A stretch of 64,000 bases of DNA, from positions 156,400 to 220,399 of the forward strand of contig CALXWZ010000002.1 of NCBI GenBank assembly GCA_944392555.1. The letters run 5' to 3'. The position numbers were made by a program, and so were the translations under genes. Under the pieces are notes generated by a model. It did no database searches, was not told the DNA's origin, and saw only the letters and a program-made list of their open reading frames with translations. Source of the stretch: an uncultured Alphaproteobacteria bacterium (GTDB lineage Bacteria > Pseudomonadota > Alphaproteobacteria > CAAHEQ01 > UBA3637). Numbering within the stretch: the first letter of the stretch is position 1; every line of letters begins with the position of its first letter. Positions 33,611 to 42,486 of the stretch are shown here, one piece after another.

Positions 33611-35767
33611 ATGAAATGCCACAATATTTTTCAAAATAACATATTGTTTTTAAGCGGTGTGGTTGCATTGATTTGTGCAATCGCTCTACAAGCGACAGCC
33701 GAAGAAACGCCATACGATTTTATGCGTGCAGAACTGGCAAAAATAAATTCATCCGAAGCAGAATATATTCAATCGGATAATCCGTTTGCTCCGTTAGTGA
33801 ATGCGTTTGTTGCGAATGCCCGAGGTGATCAAGCCTCGGAAACACGCTATTTAAATCAATTTAACCAAACGCTCCAACCGTATTTGAAACAGAAAATGTT
33901 GCAAAGTTATTCGGATTGGGAGAAAAAAGAGTTAGAAGATGCTCAAAAACAAATAACCAAGTCAATCCAAAACGGTAAGTTATATGATGTATTTCACCAT
34001 TTGCTACAAGTTCAAAGTTCAGCAGAATTTTGTTATAGAATGACGGATTGTAAACCGATTTTTCTTTCATCTTTTTCGTTTGCGAAAATTGCTTCGCAAA
34101 TAACTCCGCCGAATAAGTATGATATATGTTATGATATCACGCCTTTTTATCCGAAATGTTCATCGATGCGTTACGATGATTCAAGCGCAAAGTTAAACCA
34201 ATTAGAATTGGCGGTTAATTATGCTCAACATCCGATGGCGTATTATAAAGAAATGCGTGTCGGGGGTGTGCAAGCGAGTCAAATTCAATCGATAACGGCT
34301 TCCCAAAAAGATGAAAAAACAGCGATACCCACAGGTGCTTGGTCGTGGAAAGAGGCTACTATGTATATGGAAGCGAATCCCGAAAAAGCATATCAAACAT
34401 TTAAAATGGCTAAAACGCTGACAGAAAGATTGCAGTTCGCACTGTTCTTGCAAGCATATTTTCCCGACAACGTTAAAGAAATTAAAGACAACTTGCGTGC
34501 GGTTGTGCAGGAATTTGAGCATGGGGATAAATATCTTCCTTATTCAAGGCGATATGATAAAGAAACGTTTCATCAAAAATATGCATCTGACTTGTCGGAT
34601 AGCTCTGACCCGATTAGTATGGATTATTTGATTGAAGTGGCAACTTCCGCAGCCGATAAGTCTATACTTGATAAGCCTCAATATCTTGAAATTTATTGCG
34701 GTGTTGCGAAAAAAATGCCGGCCATTCTTGTGGCAACTGCTCCATATTATGGTAGCAGTCGTGATTACTCTATTCCGTATTTATCATGTGATACAGATGC
34801 GGATTATCAAAAATTTCCTGCTAAGGTTATTTACCAATACGCTAACAAGGCAGAAAAGGCAGACGGTTATTTCCTGTCAACAAATGAAGGCACAATTCGG
34901 TTTGCATACGCAAAGAACCAAGATTACATTTTAAATCAGGCATTTTTAGACGTTGTCCCGAAAGAGGTGAAACAATATCGGTTGAAGTATCCGTATGAGG
35001 CTTGGTCGTATCAATCGCTGGAAACGCGTAAAGCCTTTTTGGAAATTAAGGAATTTTATTTAAAAGCGCAACAAGCTTTAATGGCGTATTATCAGAATGT
35101 GCGTCATTTTTCACCCGAAAAATCAAGCCGGCTAACCGAATACGTGCTTTTCAATTATCCGTTTGGCACGCGTGGAGAAACGGATGAAATCCCGTTAACG
35201 CTTCGCACGTTAATGATAGAAGGAAAGAGTTTGGATGAGGTGAACAACTTCATTTCTCGGGCGGATTTTCGCACGCAACAGAAAAAACAAACGAATGAAT
35301 ATGAAAATGCACCGTTGATACATATTGCCGTGCAGAAACCGGCTTATTTAAAAGCGCTGTTTGATTTAACGCGTAATATGCAACCGACGGAGCAAGAAGA
35401 ATATGATGTTGTGTCGGATGTGAATGCACGCAATAATATCAATAAAACGCCGTTGATGGTTGCTGCGCAGTTTAATCTTTTGGAAAGCGCGCAGATGCTT
35501 TTGCAGGCCGGGGCTGATATTAACGCCGTAACCCAAACCGAGGAATACTTCGGTTTGTTAAGAGATAATAGAACAGCGCTGATGTATGCCGCCGAAAATG
35601 CGGATTTGCAGATGATTCAACTTTTATTGAATAACGGAGCCGATAAAAATATGCATGATACACGAGGGTATCGTGCCGTTGACTATCTGATGGGATTTGC
35701 ATCGGGTCAATATAATAACAAGTTATCGGAAGAAGAATTTAAACAAGCGCTCAAGTTGCTTTTGTAA
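33611..35767 (+). CDS. Secreted or periplasmic protein with C-terminal ankyrin repeats
   Basis: The 718-residue protein has a signal-peptide-like N terminus (IVALICAIALQATA-EET region, about 15-33). A long helical, unrecognised middle (to about 570) follows. Two to three ankyrin repeats come last: NKTPLMVAAQFNLLESAQMLLQAGADINA and NRTALMYAAENADLQMIQLLLNNGADKNMHD. It may act in the envelope or be exported to contact host or prey proteins. It begins 41 bp after the CNNM gene and could be co-transcribed. No ribosome site is strong. Confidence 0.75.
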   Translation: MKCHNIFQNNILFLSGVVALICAIALQATAEETPYDFMRAELAKINSSEAEYIQSDNPFAPLVNAFVANARGDQASETRYLNQFNQTLQPYLKQKMLQSYSDWEKKELEDAQKQITKSIQNGKLYDVFHHLLQVQSSAEFCYRMTDCKPIFLSSFSFAKIASQITPPNKYDICYDITPFYPKCSSMRYDDSSAKLNQLELAVNYAQHPMAYYKEMRVGGVQASQIQSITASQKDEKTAIPTGAWSWKEATMYMEANPEKAYQTFKMAKTLTERLQFALFLQAYFPDNVKEIKDNLRAVVQEFEHGDKYLPYSRRYDKETFHQKYASDLSDSSDPISMDYLIEVATSAADKSILDKPQYLEIYCGVAKKMPAILVATAPYYGSSRDYSIPYLSCDTDADYQKFPAKVIYQYANKAEKADGYFLSTNEGTIRFAYAKNQDYILNQAFLDVVPKEVKQYRLKYPYEAWSYQSLETRKAFLEIKEFYLKAQQALMAYYQNVRHFSPEKSSRLTEYVLFNYPFGTRGETDEIPLTLRTLMIEGKSLDEVNNFISRADFRTQQKKQTNEYENAPLIHIAVQKPAYLKALFDLTRNMQPTEQEEYDVVSDVNARNNINKTPLMVAAQFNLLESAQMLLQAGADINAVTQTEEYFGLLRDNRTALMYAAENADLQMIQLLLNNGADKNMHDTRGYRAVDYLMGFASGQYNNKLSEEEFKQALKLLL

Positions 35768-35850
35768 GATAATTCTCCCGAGCAATATAATGTGATGCGG
35801 TGCAAAATGGTATAACGCATTACCGTGCGCTGAAACGCAACATACGCATA

Positions 35851-36312
35851 TCATTGAGTCGGATTATTTTCGCAGATTTCTATCCGAGCTGAAAAATCGG
35901 TTTTCATGTTGCTTAAATGGTCAATGCCACTTTCTACTTCTCCCAACTCAATCAGGCTGGTATCAACTGTTTTTCCATGCGTTTTGTAAAAGAATCCAAA
36001 ATTTCCCCAAGGGGCATAAATAAACATTTTTCCTTTTTCGGCAATCATTCCCCTCGGAACGTTTGTCAGAGATATCGGTTGAGGGAATTGAGAAATTTTT
36101 TCTTCTCCCGCAAAATCCGTAAAGTTAAATTCCGCCGGTAGCATTTGTAAAAATTGGCGGACGGCAGTATTATCTTGCATCCGAACAATAACTTCTTGAT
36201 GATTAAAACTGACTTTAATTTTCATAGGCATTTTCTCCATATTATTTGCGCCGAAAGCGGTTGTTGCTCCCAAAACGCCAGCAACCAGCCATCCGATAAA
36301 CATTTTCTTCAT
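35851..36312 (-). CDS. Secreted cyclophilin-like fold protein
   Basis: A protein of about 153 residues with a signal peptide (GVLGATTAFG-ANN). The domain matches the cyclophilin-like fold family: MKIKVSFNHQEVIVRMQDNTAVRQFLQMLP, PISLTNVPRG, MFIYAPWGNFGFFYK, LIELGEVESGIDHL. It is not a proven prolyl isomerase. Start ATG 36312 has GAGGAA 8 bases upstream and overlaps the end of the preceding gene, so it is coupled to the carboxymuconolactone decarboxylase-like gene. Confidence 0.85.
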   Translation of the reverse strand: MKKMFIGWLVAGVLGATTAFGANNMEKMPMKIKVSFNHQEVIVRMQDNTAVRQFLQMLPAEFNFTDFAGEEKISQFPQPISLTNVPRGMIAEKGKMFIYAPWGNFGFFYKTHGKTVDTSLIELGEVESGIDHLSNMKTDFSARIEICENNPTQ

Positions 36313-36316
36313 TAGG

Positions 36317-37168
36317 TTATTCCTCATAAATCGGTTTATAATTATTAATATCGGCTTCTTTAATGAGGTTAATGGCTGTCATTGCATTAGCAAAGCCGAT
36401 ATAGGGGATTAACTGCACCATTGTTGCCAGAAGCGTTTCTTTATCATTTCCGGCTTTCATCGCTCCCACAATATGGGCGCTCAACTGCTTTTCGGCTCCG
36501 AGCGCTGTCAAAATAACAAGCGAAAAGAGCTCGCGTTGTTTGATTGTCAAACCGTCGCGTGTGTAAAAATCACCGAAGCAAAAATCGGTTAACATATCGG
36601 GAACAACATCTTTATATTCTCCGGGCAGGGATTGCATGGCTTTTTTAACTTCATTGCCATACAGCATTGTTTGTATTTCCAACCCTTTTTCATGGCGGTT
36701 TTCTTCGGTTACCGTAGTGGCATTTTGGAGTGGTAGTTGAATATTTTTTTCATGCATCACTTCATTAAAAACGGCAATGGCGTTCAACGTTTTCGGAAAA
36801 CCGATATACGGGGCGCATTGATAAATGGCTTCACGAACGGATAAAGGCGTATTCCCTACATGAAGTGCGGCGCCGATATGGGCCTTCAGTTGCGGTAATG
36901 TTTGCAAAGTTGTTAAGGCAACAACGGTTATCAATTCACGTTCTTGATAATTTAATTCGCCGACAGAAAACACATCTGCAAAGATATTTTTTTGCAAAAT
37001 ATCCATCAATTCGGGATCTGTTAAATCCACGGTACGTTTATGAGCAAAAAGGTCTTCGTATGTTTGATCGGCACGAGCGGTTCTGGTCATTGTTTGAGCC
37101 TCCTGAGTATAAGCAAAAGTGGTGTGAAGTAAAATGATTCCAAACAAAATATATCGCATAAAATACAT
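36317..37168 (-). CDS. Carboxymuconolactone decarboxylase-family protein, two domains
   Basis: A protein of about 283 residues with a signal peptide (ILFGIILLHTTFAYT). Two CMD/AhpD-like domains follow, each with QRELITVVALTTL/KQRELFSLVILTALG, then AHIGAALHVGNTP or AHIVGAMKAGNDKE, and QCAPYIGFPKTLNAI or QLIPYIGFANAMTAI. The AhpD CxxC pair is absent (AALHVG and VGAMKAG instead), so a thiol-peroxidase role is unlikely. Start ATG 37168 has GGAG 6 bases upstream. It is probably periplasmic and paired with the cyclophilin-like gene. Confidence 0.85.
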   Translation of the reverse strand: MYFMRYILFGIILLHTTFAYTQEAQTMTRTARADQTYEDLFAHKRTVDLTDPELMDILQKNIFADVFSVGELNYQERELITVVALTTLQTLPQLKAHIGAALHVGNTPLSVREAIYQCAPYIGFPKTLNAIAVFNEVMHEKNIQLPLQNATTVTEENRHEKGLEIQTMLYGNEVKKAMQSLPGEYKDVVPDMLTDFCFGDFYTRDGLTIKQRELFSLVILTALGAEKQLSAHIVGAMKAGNDKETLLATMVQLIPYIGFANAMTAINLIKEADINNYKPIYEE

Positions 37169-37406
37169 CGTTATCTCCATCATCAAAATTAACAACTTAA
37201 AACAAGTATACATAATCGTTAAATCGGAACGCAACAATTTTTATCAAAAAATACAAGTAAGCATAATAATTTTCCAGCAAAAGTTCTGGTAGGGGAAGAA
37301 ATGGGATAAATAAGCGGCTATAAAGTGTAGTGTACAAGCCTTATATCGGTAGCAGGGAAACAAAAAAACAAATCGGAAGTTTCTTGAAGAACTTATTAAG
37401 TAATAA

Positions 37407-37643
37407 CTAAATGCTAAAAGTCTTTTTTAATAATTGAACTATTTCTTTAGCCATCTCTTTATCTATTTGTATAGATTGACTGATTTTCCCTGGTATCTGT
37501 CTATCGCTTTTCCCATACGTATCAATTTGAAAGAGCCTTTTCCCATCATAATCGAATGATGTATACGTCGCAGATGCTATATCGTGAACAGTATTTCTAT
37601 TTTTCGCTATTGGATTAAAATTGTTTTTATCAAGTAAGGCCAC
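37407..37643 (-). CDS. Small conserved-looking hypothetical protein
   Basis: The 78-residue protein starts with GTG 37643; GGGGAG lies 9 bases upstream. The core reads SFDYDGKRLFQIDTYGKSDRQIPGKISQSIQID and a C-terminal helix. Similar small proteins exist in many bacteria, but no function is known to me. It lies just downstream of the tRNA on the same strand, after a hairpin. Confidence 0.6.
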   Translation of the reverse strand: MALLDKNNFNPIAKNRNTVHDIASATYTSFDYDGKRLFQIDTYGKSDRQIPGKISQSIQIDKEMAKEIVQLLKKTFSI

Positions 37644-37665
37644 AAATGATTTCTCCCCATAAAGA

Positions 37666-37684
37666 ACCCCGCATTGAGCGGGGT
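37666..37684 (-). terminator. Hairpin after the tRNA gene
   Basis: A 7-bp stem ACCCCGC/GCGGGGT with a 5-base loop, followed on the minus strand by TTCTTT. It likely ends the tRNA precursor. Confidence 0.6.
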
Positions 37685-37687
37685 ATT

Positions 37688-37764
37688 TGGTGGGTCCGGA
37701 GGGACTCGAACCCCCGACCAGACCGTTATGAGCGGCCAGCTCTAACCAACTGCGCTACAGACCC
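37688..37764 (-). tRNA. tRNA with CAT anticodon (Met or Ile2)
   Basis: This 77-nt cloverleaf is read on the minus strand. The acceptor is GGGTCTG/CGGACCC with one wobble pair, and the D-arm contains AGCGCAGTTGGTTAGAGC. The anticodon stem-loop is GGCCG-CTCATAA-CGGTC, and the T-loop GGTTCGAGTCC. CCA is encoded. The CAT anticodon is used by elongator Met and by Ile2, whose C34 becomes lysidine through TilS (a tilS gene is present at 47006). The two cannot be separated safely by eye. Confidence 0.95.
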
Positions 37765-37888
37765 ATACCAATTGTTCGTCATTTTAGCATACTCCCTTCT
37801 TGATTGCAAGCGTTTTTTGTAAAATTTTGCTTTTTCGTCATATCGAGGGCGTTTTACGTAAAAAAGTTGGGAAAATACGTTTTTTGTT

Positions 37889-37917
37889 TTGAAATTTGCT
37901 GAAAAATATGCTACACT
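37889..37917 (+). promoter_or_regulatory. Promoter of carD
   Basis: TTGAAA (37889-37894), 17-bp spacer, TACACT (37912-37917), followed by AAAGGAG and ATG 37949. Confidence 0.7.
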
Positions 37918-37948
37918 CCTTTTCGTAAGTGTTAGAAAGGAGTTTTTA

Positions 37949-38470
37949 ATGGCAAAAGACGAGTATTTGTTTAACCCCGGTGATTTCGTTGTTTACCCAG
38001 CTCGTGGTGTTGGTCAGGTGACCGGTATCCAATCGGAAGATGTCTGCGGTCAAAAGTTAGATTTTATCTCGGTGAGTTTTAATAAAGATAAAGCAACCGT
38101 TAAAATTCCTCTGTCAAAAATTAAAAAAGATGCTTCATCTTTGCGACGCATTTCTTCGGGTGATATGATGGATTCCGCCGTGCGCGTTCTGAAAAGCAAA
38201 GCTAAAATTAAACGCGTTCAATGGAGCCGTCGCTCTCAGGAATATATGGAAAAGATTAAATCCGGAAATCCGATTATGTTGGCAGAAGTTTTGCGCGATT
38301 TATATAAGGATCCCGAAAAGAGTGAGCAAACATACAGCGAACGGCAAATTTATGATCAGGCCATGGGGTTGTTTGTGCCGGAATATGCGCTTGTTCATAA
38401 AATGAAAGAAGATGAAGCGGTAGTGAAACTTTCTTCCATCTTAAAAAGTCGCTCATCGGATGCGGAATAA
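37949..38470 (+). CDS. CarD-family transcriptional regulator
   Basis: A protein of about 173 residues. The N-terminal RNA-polymerase interaction domain (CarD/TRCF-RID) reads LFNPGDFVVYPARGVGQVTGIQ and KLDFISVSFNKDKATVKIPLSK. A helical DNA-binding C-terminal domain follows, with RSQEYMEKIKSGNPIMLAEVLRDLYKDPEK and the conserved YSERQIYDQAMGLF. Such proteins stabilise open complexes at many promoters, including rRNA promoters. Start ATG 37949 is fixed by AAAGGAG. It is another alphaproteobacterial hallmark in this window. Confidence 0.95.
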   Translation: MAKDEYLFNPGDFVVYPARGVGQVTGIQSEDVCGQKLDFISVSFNKDKATVKIPLSKIKKDASSLRRISSGDMMDSAVRVLKSKAKIKRVQWSRRSQEYMEKIKSGNPIMLAEVLRDLYKDPEKSEQTYSERQIYDQAMGLFVPEYALVHKMKEDEAVVKLSSILKSRSSDAE

Positions 38471-38499
38471 AATTTGTGTTGGAATAAGGTGTCTTCTGA

Positions 38500-38850
38500 A
38501 TGCATAAAACGGCATATATTATCGTCGGGTGCGGGCTTTTTCTTCTATCAGGATGTTCGGCTTTTGCCCCGTTTGTAGATGCTCGCAGAGAGGCAGGGCA
38601 GGTGCAACCCGTCGGTTCATCTACGGATGATAACCCTGTTATCTGTTATGGATTTGCCGATATGGAAGAAGTTGATCGCTTGGCGCAGAATGAATGCGCA
38701 AAAACAGGGCGTGTGGCCGTATTTGTGCGAAAAGAAAATTTTAATTGTTCCTTGCTGATGCCCCAAAAGGCTATTTATCGTTGCGAAAAAACGGATAAAC
38801 CCGTTTTGCCGTATCAGGGAAGTTGCCCTACCACAGAAGCAATAAATTAG
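38500..38850 (+). CDS. Small lipoprotein, unknown
   Basis: The 116-residue protein has a lipobox LLSGC (Cys19) after a hydrophobic signal. The mature part has four further cysteines (CYGFADMEEVDRLAQNECAK, FNCSLL, YRCEKT, GSCPT) that could form disulfides. No family is recognised. It lies 29 bp after carD on the same strand, with a weak ribosome site. Confidence 0.75.
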   Translation: MHKTAYIIVGCGLFLLSGCSAFAPFVDARREAGQVQPVGSSTDDNPVICYGFADMEEVDRLAQNECAKTGRVAVFVRKENFNCSLLMPQKAIYRCEKTDKPVLPYQGSCPTTEAIN

Positions 38851-39088
38851 TTCTTATCTCGTATGCCTTAAATACTGTTGTTTGAGTGTGATTTTGTGAA
38901 ACTAAACAGTATCGGAAGCGTGGCGGACAAATTGAAACGTGTATCATTTTTATTCGGTTTTGAAAATCATGAAGGCGTTTAGCGCTAAGAAAATTATAGT
39001 CCACTCGTGAAGCTGAATTGAAAATTCTTTGCAGGGCGGGTGTGATTGGTTAACCACACCCGAATTTATCCTTAATTAAAATACCGCC

Positions 39089-40408
39089 TTAACGCGTTCT
39101 GCCGTTTCTTTTGAAAATTTCTTTCTTGCCCGAACGAATTTTAAATGTTTGGGGTGAGGGTGTCGGGTCGTTGGATTCGGCCGGATACCGATGGATGGCT
39201 TCAACCAATTTATTGTAGTATTGCGTTACATCTTTTCGCTTAATAGAAGCGACAACTTCTCCCAATACGGCTAATGAACGCACGATATCCGTTGTTGCTT
39301 GCCGTTTTGCTTCTTCGGCTTTCGTAACGGCAATCAATCGTTTGGCACGTGAAACAGCTCCGAGAGTTGCCATATCGCGATAAAGTGATGCTGAAAAAGA
39401 AACGGTTTTCATGGCATCCGTCATACCGGCACGGAAAATAAATTGACGCTTAAATTCTGCCGATTTTTCTAATTGTGCAATCACCCAATCACTTGCCATT
39501 AATCCGCCACAAAAGAAGATTTTTTGTGTTTTTGTCGTAGCTGCCAATGTTCCGGCGTGCGCACCTAAATATGCATTAAAAAATTTAAATGTTTTTAATG
39601 CAATCGGATCACCGTTTTTAGCCAATTCTTCAATTCTCTCAGATGGAACGCGTTGGCTTTTTTCGGACGGGATAACGCCATCTCTGAATGCATGATATAC
39701 ATTCGTTATACCTGTGCCTGATACAATGTGCTCCGTAACGGGAACTTGCCCTTTTTTTGCATAATATTTCTTTAAAGCCGTTAACAGAATTTGATTATCC
39801 CGATTATCTTTTTCTGCTTGTTTAACGGTTGTAGTAGCGGACATTTCTCCGGGTTTGGGATTGAAATCAACGTGAGGCATAGTGCTGTGCCCGGCTTCGG
39901 AGGTGTAAATCGTGCGCGGATGTTTTCTATCTTGTAAAATTAAACATGTTCCTAAACCGGTTCCCGGTCCGATTAGCACCAGTGACCCTTCTTTGAGATT
40001 TTTTTGCTGTTCGCTCGTTGAAAAAACGGAGCGATATTGAGCTCTTGTTAATTCTTCAACGGCCCAGCCTTGCAATGCAAAATCATTTACCAATCGGATA
40101 TGTTTGAAAAACGGACATTGTTGCCGTAATTTAGATGTGCTGGCTTTCCAGGGTGTATTGGTTGTTAACACTTCGCCGTTATACTCGTCTATATTCCCTG
40201 CCGCACCGATAACACAAAGTGTCGGTTTTTTAGATTTCGTGCTTAAATAAGTTGAAACGGCCTCTTCAAATGAGGTAAATTCACTGCATTTGTATTTCGC
40301 ATCAAAATCAACATTTCCTTTTTGCCCTTCTTCATAAAGGCCGAAGCGAACGTTTGTGCCTCCGATATCGCAGATTAAAACAATTTCCTTGTTCACTGAT
40401 TGGTTCAT
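39089..40408 (-). CDS. glk: Glucokinase with a C-terminal extension
   Basis: The 439-residue protein has a proteobacterial Glk core. The phosphate-1 loop is LICDIGGTNVRFGLY, the sugar-site segment is TNTPWKAS...LVNDFALQGWAVE, and the ATP loop is LIGPGTGLGTCLI. YTSEAGHSTMPHVD contains the conserved Glu/His, and a sequence ending in FCGGLMA completes the core. It phosphorylates glucose with ATP. Known bacterial Glk proteins are near 320-340 residues. Here about 90 residues extend past SFSASLYRDMATLGAV, ending in a basic tail. Position next to pgm is not seen; the gene stands alone. Confidence 0.9.
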   Translation of the reverse strand: MNQSVNKEIVLICDIGGTNVRFGLYEEGQKGNVDFDAKYKCSEFTSFEEAVSTYLSTKSKKPTLCVIGAAGNIDEYNGEVLTTNTPWKASTSKLRQQCPFFKHIRLVNDFALQGWAVEELTRAQYRSVFSTSEQQKNLKEGSLVLIGPGTGLGTCLILQDRKHPRTIYTSEAGHSTMPHVDFNPKPGEMSATTTVKQAEKDNRDNQILLTALKKYYAKKGQVPVTEHIVSGTGITNVYHAFRDGVIPSEKSQRVPSERIEELAKNGDPIALKTFKFFNAYLGAHAGTLAATTKTQKIFFCGGLMASDWVIAQLEKSAEFKRQFIFRAGMTDAMKTVSFSASLYRDMATLGAVSRAKRLIAVTKAEEAKRQATTDIVRSLAVLGEVVASIKRKDVTQYYNKLVEAIHRYPAESNDPTPSPQTFKIRSGKKEIFKRNGRTR

Positions 40409-40572
40409 GTTATCTCCTGTATAATCGTTATATTATGGCGGGGATTAACCCTTTTTGAAATGGGTTATATTTTACACTAAAAACGCAACTTCGTCAATGT
40501 TTTTTTGAACATACATTTTAATCTGCTTGACAGATTGATATTCGTTCGCTACATTCAAACCGAGGATTGATG

Positions 40573-40869
40573 ATGTTCACACAAAAAGAAACAGGTATTT
40601 GTTTATCCGTTCGGGTTATGCCGAATGCCAAACGCAGTAAAATAGAGGGCATTTGGCAAGAAAGTATGTTAAAAATTGCTCTGCATGCGCCTCCGGTTGA
40701 CGGTAAAGCAAATGCGGAATTGATTGATTTTTTGTCAGATTTGTTTCGAGTTAAGAAAAAAAACATTTCTCTTGTGCGAGGTGAAACGGCGCGTGAGAAG
40801 TGCGTGTTGCTTCAAGGTATAACGATTGAAGAGGCTCAAGCGATTTTAAAGCCGTTTTTGAATGTGTAA
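40573..40869 (+). CDS. YggU/DUF167 family protein
   Basis: A protein of about 98 residues with the DUF167 signature: LSVRVMPNAKRSKIEGIW, LKIALHAPPVDGKANAELIDFLSDLF, VKKKNISLVRGETAREKCVLL. The biochemical role is not established. GAGGA lies 6 bases before ATG 40573. TTG and ATG codons immediately upstream are alternative starts. Confidence 0.9.
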   Translation: MFTQKETGICLSVRVMPNAKRSKIEGIWQESMLKIALHAPPVDGKANAELIDFLSDLFRVKKKNISLVRGETAREKCVLLQGITIEEAQAILKPFLNV

Positions 40870-40919
40870 TCCTTTTTCTGATAAAAGTTATGGGTTGCTC
40901 GGTGTGGGATAATTCAAAA

Positions 40920-41708
40920 TCACGCTTCTTGCAATTCACAAAAAACGGGAGCATGGTCGGAGGGTTTCGGTTTGTATCGGTAATCCTTATATACACCGGC
41001 AGACGTTAAACGCGCTTGCATGCGTGATGAGATGAAAATATAGTCCAGCAAAATGCCGAGATTTCGTTGCGCCGCACCCATCTGGAAATCCCAAAATGAA
41101 TAAATAATTTCCGTTGGATGCAAAAAGCGCAGTGTGTTGATAAACGGCAAATTCGTTATATCCGTAAATTGGCGACGCACCGTTGGATCTATCAAGGCAT
41201 TCCCCTGAAACGCATTGATATTATACACATCTTCATCCCGCGCAATTACGTTAAAATCTCCGCCGATGATGATTTGTTTGCCGGTTAAAGAAAGGGTGTT
41301 TAAATGTTGCAAGAATGAATCCAGCCAGGCTTGTTTGTAGTGCAAACGTGTTGTATCTGTCGGGTTATTGAGCGATGCATTACCGTTGGGGACATATACG
41401 CTGATGTAGATTGTTTTATCATCTTCCGCTTGTATAAATCGGGCTTGTTCATCAGCTTCATTTTGTGGTAAAGCGGTTTGTATGTTTTGTAAAGGAAAGC
41501 GTGAGAGAATGGCAACACCGTTAAAGCCTTTTTGTCCGCTTATGTAGGCATGATAGCCCGACGCTTCTATATCATTAAACGGGAATGTTGCGGGTAGTGC
41601 TTTAATTTCTTGCAAGAACAGAATATCGGGCTTTTTTTCTGATAGGAGTGTTGTTAAAAGCGGTAATCTGGCGCGAACCGAAGCGACATTCCATGAAATA
41701 ATTTGCAT
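40920..41708 (-). CDS. xthA: Exodeoxyribonuclease III (AP endonuclease)
   Basis: A protein of about 262 residues of the EEP fold. MQIISWNVASVRARL, ILFLQEIKA (metal Glu), YVPNGNA, IIGGDFNVIARDEDV, FWDFQMGAAQRNLGILLDYIFIS and KPSDHAPVFCEL (Asp-His pair) cover all catalytic blocks. It cuts DNA at abasic sites and trims 3' ends in base-excision repair. Start ATG 41708 has AAAGGA upstream. Confidence 0.95.
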   Translation of the reverse strand: MQIISWNVASVRARLPLLTTLLSEKKPDILFLQEIKALPATFPFNDIEASGYHAYISGQKGFNGVAILSRFPLQNIQTALPQNEADEQARFIQAEDDKTIYISVYVPNGNASLNNPTDTTRLHYKQAWLDSFLQHLNTLSLTGKQIIIGGDFNVIARDEDVYNINAFQGNALIDPTVRRQFTDITNLPFINTLRFLHPTEIIYSFWDFQMGAAQRNLGILLDYIFISSRMQARLTSAGVYKDYRYKPKPSDHAPVFCELQEA

Positions 41709-41762
41709 TTTAAATCCTTTCTTGCTATAATCTTGCCATAAAGTGCGAGGCACGGAGGCAAT

Positions 41763-42404
41763 ATGAAAAAACTTTTACTTCTGGCAGTATGCTGTTTTTG
41801 GACGCAAAATGCAAATGCTTTGTGCGATAATCATCCGATTAAAATGAATATTGAGATGGAACCGGGGGAAGTTGTTTATCATCATAACCTTTCACGCAAA
41901 GAATTTGCACGATTTGCCGGAGGCTCTTTAAGCCCGAATACATTGGGATTAACGGTTGCTAAATCGCAATTAAGAATGAGCGGTAAGCCGTATATAGCAC
42001 AAGAAAAAAACGGGCGACTTTGTGTGGGTTTGGATGAGGTGAATTTTTATATCGGATATGATAAAATTGACGTGTACATTGATAAAAAATATAAGAAAAA
42101 TTCATGCAATTATAAAGTAATCAAAGACCATGAAAACTATCATGTCGGTGTTTTTCAACAAGCCATGACATTTTTCCGTCCCGATATTGAGCGTGAGCTG
42201 AAAGAGGCAGTTGCCGATATTCGTCCTGAATATGCTTATTCAACGGAACGCGCCGAACAAATTATGAATAAATTATTTGAGCGAATCCGTAGACGCATAC
42301 AACCCGTTTTGAATCATATTGATAAAAAAATCGCCGAGAAAAATAATGCCATAGATACGCCGGAATCCTATCGGAAAACAACAGCTCGTTGCCCGAAATG
42401 GTAA
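41763..42404 (+). CDS. Secreted putative zinc metallopeptidase (HENYH motif)
   Basis: The 213-residue protein has a signal peptide (cleavage near ANA-LCDN). The motif KVIKDHENYHVGVFQQAM fits HExxH, with a downstream Glu-rich helix (ERELKEAVADI) that may supply the third ligand. It recalls DUF922-like secreted peptidases, but that family call is uncertain. The C terminus is basic and helical. The gene is divergent from xthA, which starts 54 bp away. Confidence 0.65.
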   Translation: MKKLLLLAVCCFWTQNANALCDNHPIKMNIEMEPGEVVYHHNLSRKEFARFAGGSLSPNTLGLTVAKSQLRMSGKPYIAQEKNGRLCVGLDEVNFYIGYDKIDVYIDKKYKKNSCNYKVIKDHENYHVGVFQQAMTFFRPDIERELKEAVADIRPEYAYSTERAEQIMNKLFERIRRRIQPVLNHIDKKIAEKNNAIDTPESYRKTTARCPKW

Positions 42405-42486
42405 GTGCTTGCTTATGTCTCTTATGCGCAAACAAAGCATATATTTCCTTTGTTCATCGCATGCGTTATGTTGAATGATAGACGTG

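Noticed and set aside
39038..39061. GGGTGTG/CACACCC hairpin as a strong glk terminator
   Set aside because: The stem is good but no U-run follows on either strand, so it was left out of the feature list.
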